From CAIKZY01 sp044374195 (GTDB lineage: Bacteria > Actinomycetota > Actinomycetes > S36-B12): a DNA stretch of 64,000 nt. Of the stretch, positions 62,086 through 64,000 are shown in pieces. Position numbers and translations under genes: made by a program. The notes beneath the pieces were generated by a model. It was given only the letters and a program-made list of their open reading frames with translations. It had not been told where the DNA came from and did not search any database. Location: the NCBI GenBank assembly GCA_044374195.1, contig JBILOY010000001.1, positions 1-64,000 of the forward strand, given 5' to 3'. Numbering within the stretch: position 1 is the stretch's first letter; each line of letters starts with the position of its first letter.

Positions 62086-62282
62086 CTCCTGAACGTGTGC
62101 TCGTGTGCCGGCAAATCCCCCGTGCCCGCCGGACCACTATCGTCCCCAATTCTCAGGGCTCGATTCACCGTTCCGTGTCCCCCTCTGTGGGGAATAGAAC
62201 AAAAGCCTAGCAGTCGGGCTCTAGCAGGCGATCGCGGCGATATACGAGTGGAGTGATGTGCAAGACCAGCGCCCCGCAGGTG
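62086..62282 (-). other. Structured intergenic region, candidate small RNA or long dapB 3-prime UTR
   Basis: No gene is seen. Besides the terminator hairpin, three pairings are present: ACACGA/TCGTGT (62054-62059 with 62101-62106) enclosing that hairpin; CCGGC/GCCGG (62108-62112 with 62128-62132); and GTTC...TCCCC/GGGGA...GAAC (62170-62200). CTAGCAG occurs twice near 62206-62226. Ending in a terminator, the minus-strand product would be about 150 nt. A promoter is not convincing. Confidence 0.4.
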
Positions 62283-63029
62283 TCAGCTGCTCAGATCGAG
62301 ATACGAGTCGAGCCCAATGGTCAGCCCGGGCCTGGAGGCCACCTTGCCGACGGCCAGCAGCACGCCCGGCATGAATGAGGTGCGGTCAATTGAGTCCTGG
62401 CGAATAGTCAAGGTCTCGCCCTGCCCGCCCAGAAGCACTTCCTGGTGCGCCACGAGACCACGCACGCGGACTGAGTGAACCGTGATGCCGTCGATGTTCG
62501 CGCCACGAGCGTGGTCGGTCTCATGCACGGTGGCGTCAGGGGCGGGGTCAACACCTGCGCGCTCGCGAGCCGCGGCGATTCGACTCGCAGTATGCGTCGC
62601 GGTTCCCGACGGTGCGTCGACCTTGTCGGGGTGATGCAGCTCAATGATCTCGACAGACTCGAAGTACGGAGCGGCTATTTCGGCGAAATGCATCATGAGC
62701 ACTGCGCCGATACCGAAGTTGGGTGCGATGAGCACGCCGACCTTCGGGTTCGCTGCGCACCAGGCCTTTACCTGCGCCAGACGAGTCTCATCGAAGCCGG
62801 TTGTGCCGACGACGCAATGGATGCCGGCCTTGATGCAGTACTCGAGGGTGTCCATCACTGCATCAGGAGTGGTGAAGTCGACGACGACATCAGAGCCATC
62901 GAGTTCACTGAGACCATCGCCTTGATCGATGGCCACCGCGAGGGTGCACTCCGGCGAGGCGTTGACCGCATCAACCACGGCACGACCCATGCGCCCACGG
63001 GCGCCGACAACTCCTACGCGAATACTCAC
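62283..63029 (-). CDS. dapB: 4-hydroxy-tetrahydrodipicolinate reductase
   Basis: The 248-residue enzyme reduces the DapA product with NAD(P)H. VGVVGARGRMGRAVVDAV binds the nucleotide; CVVGTTGFDE and the signature ELHHPDKVDAPSGTATHTA (catalytic His and Lys) follow. Start ATG 63029, 24 nt after the M16 peptidase stop, so they are probably one transcript. With dapA and dapF it supplies meso-DAP. Confidence 0.95.
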   Translation of the reverse strand: MSIRVGVVGARGRMGRAVVDAVNASPECTLAVAIDQGDGLSELDGSDVVVDFTTPDAVMDTLEYCIKAGIHCVVGTTGFDETRLAQVKAWCAANPKVGVLIAPNFGIGAVLMMHFAEIAAPYFESVEIIELHHPDKVDAPSGTATHTASRIAAARERAGVDPAPDATVHETDHARGANIDGITVHSVRVRGLVAHQEVLLGGQGETLTIRQDSIDRTSFMPGVLLAVGKVASRPGLTIGLDSYLDLSS

Positions 63030-63053
63030 ATGCTCATCTAAGCAGTCAGGCAG

Positions 63054-64000
63054 CTACGCCATGGCCGAGAAGCGCGTGGACTCGCTGAAGGGGCCAATCA
63101 AGGCCAGGGAGGGATCAGTGTCAAACAGGTCGCTGGCCAGCTCGCGAATGTCGTCGGAGGTAACCTCATCTACTCGATCGAGCAATTGACCGATGCTGAG
63201 CAGGGGTTCTTGGTGCAACTCGGACTTCGCGATGCGTGTCATGCGCGCACCCGTATCCTCCTGGCCGAGCACCGTGGCCCCGCGTACCTGACCCTTGGCC
63301 CGGCGGATCTCGTCGTCGGTCAGACCGTCGGTAACGAGCGCAGCGAGCTCATCACGGCAGACCTGCAGCACAGACTCGACCTTGCCCGGCAGGCAGCCGA
63401 CATAGATACCGAACATGCCGTTGTCGGCATAGCTCTGCGAGTACGAGTACACCGAGTAGGCCATGCCGCGCTTCTCGCGGATCTCCTGGAAGAGCCGACT
63501 GCTCATGCCACCGCCGAAGGCAGTTGAAAGCACGCTCATCGCGTACCGACGCCTATCACCGCGCGCCAGGCCCGGCATGCCCATGACGAGATGCGCCTGC
63601 TCGGTCGGACGCTCGACAATGCGAATGCCCGTTGCCGATCCGCGCGAGTTGCCGCCCTTGCGCACCGGCGCAATCTCAGCGGAGTCGTCGAGTACCGGCG
63701 CGAAGGCCTTGCGGACGAGCTTCACGACTGTGTCGTGATCAAGTGAGCCGGCGACTGAGACAACCATCGAGGACGGCTTGTAGCGCGAGCGGTAGAAGCG
63801 ATTGATCGAGGCACGCGGAATGGCTTCGATGGTGTCTGTAGTGCCGAGAATCGGGCGGCCGAGCGGCGAGTCGCCAAAAAGTACTGAGGCGAACTCATCG
63901 TGCACGACATCACTCGGGTCATCGTCATGCATGGCGATCTCCTCGAGGATCACGCCACGCTCGGACTCGACGTCAGCGGCGCGAATGAGCGCATCGGTGA
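63054..64000 (-). CDS. M16-family zinc metallopeptidase (N-terminus outside window)
   Basis: The gene enters from the right edge; 314 full codons and the stop are visible, and the frame stays open to base 64000. The first residues TDALIRAADVESERGVILEE match the region after the inverted HxxEH zinc motif of M16 peptidases, including the ERGVILEEI Glu region. Later come GTTDTIEAIPRASINRFY-like and HLVMGMPGLARGDRRRYAMS; FGGGMSSRLFQEIREKRGMA is the C-domain R/Y signature. It is a processing-peptidase (PqqL/MPP-type) homologue. Any internal start such as GTG 63953 is false. Confidence 0.93.
   Translation of the reverse strand, partial: TDALIRAADVESERGVILEEIAMHDDDPSDVVHDEFASVLFGDSPLGRPILGTTDTIEAIPRASINRFYRSRYKPSSMVVSVAGSLDHDTVVKLVRKAFAPVLDDSAEIAPVRKGGNSRGSATGIRIVERPTEQAHLVMGMPGLARGDRRRYAMSVLSTAFGGGMSSRLFQEIREKRGMAYSVYSYSQSYADNGMFGIYVGCLPGKVESVLQVCRDELAALVTDGLTDDEIRRAKGQVRGATVLGQEDTGARMTRIAKSELHQEPLLSIGQLLDRVDEVTSDDIRELASDLFDTDPSLALIGPFSESTRFSAMA

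Overview
The window is a gene-dense stretch of a high-GC (roughly 60-63% by eye) actinobacterial chromosome. Several things place it in Actinomycetota. There are actinobacteria-specific families (DUF3093, DUF4235, DUF4193, DUF5998, DUF7455, DUF4192, DUF3046, SepH, ClgR). There is an HrdB-type principal sigma factor and a LexA/recA regulon using the TCGAAC-N4-GTTCGA SOS box. A SAM-IV riboswitch and a class II (B12-dependent) ribonucleotide reductase with NrdR are also present. GTG/TTG starts and 1-4 nt overlaps are common. I cannot name a genus. No rRNA, tRNA, CRISPR array, prophage or insertion sequence was seen. No gap without a gene exceeds 300 bases.

Layout. 1-9.5 kb: partial thioesterase, DUF3093/DUF4235/DUF4193, gamma-carbonic anhydrase, MFS exporter, division protein SepH, an alkaline-phosphatase-like hydrolase, DUF5998, topoisomerase IV ParC and a sucrase/ferredoxin-like protein. 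9.5-16.3 kb: ferredoxin-NADP reductase, beta-carbonic anhydrase, ParE, DUF7455, a crotonase and the HrdB-like sigma factor. 16.4-20 kb: a secreted orphan, then metX and metY behind a SAM-IV riboswitch. 20-30.7 kb: a mixed set (DUF4192, LPG-synthase-type membrane protein, VOC protein, AI-2E-type transporter, Tag, ABM monooxygenase, RmuC, pyruvate phosphate dikinase, SMP-30, nitroreductase).

30.8-44.3 kb: nrdJ and nrdR, an SOS-controlled LysM division-inhibitor candidate divergent from lexA, dinG, hflX, dapF, a GT4/PIG-L divergent pair, miaA and miaB. 44.4-49.2 kb: an accessory block (low-GC orphan membrane protein, MFS, MmpL-type RND transporter). 49.2-55.2 kb: recX-recA, a sulfotransferase, DUF3046, ClgR, cinA, pgsA, rimO and a minimal RodZ-type HTH protein. 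55.3-64 kb: ftsK, rnj, dapA, thyX, a GNAT enzyme, dapB and a partial M16 peptidase.

How the genes work together. The conserved core covers chromosome topology and segregation (ParC/ParE, FtsK, SepH), DNA damage response (LexA, RecA, RecX, RmuC, Tag, DinG, LysM protein), nucleotide supply (NrdJ, NrdR, ThyX), lysine/DAP synthesis for peptidoglycan (DapA, DapB, DapF), methionine synthesis (MetX, MetY) and RNA/ribosome modification (MiaA, MiaB, RimO, RNase J, HflX). I found no clear new multi-gene system. The points most worth checking are local: an N-terminally shortened sepH whose Shine-Dalgarno points to a CTG start; a 19-bp perfect inverted repeat in the first codons of recX; a three-box SOS operator at lexA; a sigma factor that starts directly with a histone-like Lys/Ala/Pro tail; a 230-nt structured gap after dapB; and an 80-residue RodZ-like HTH protein.
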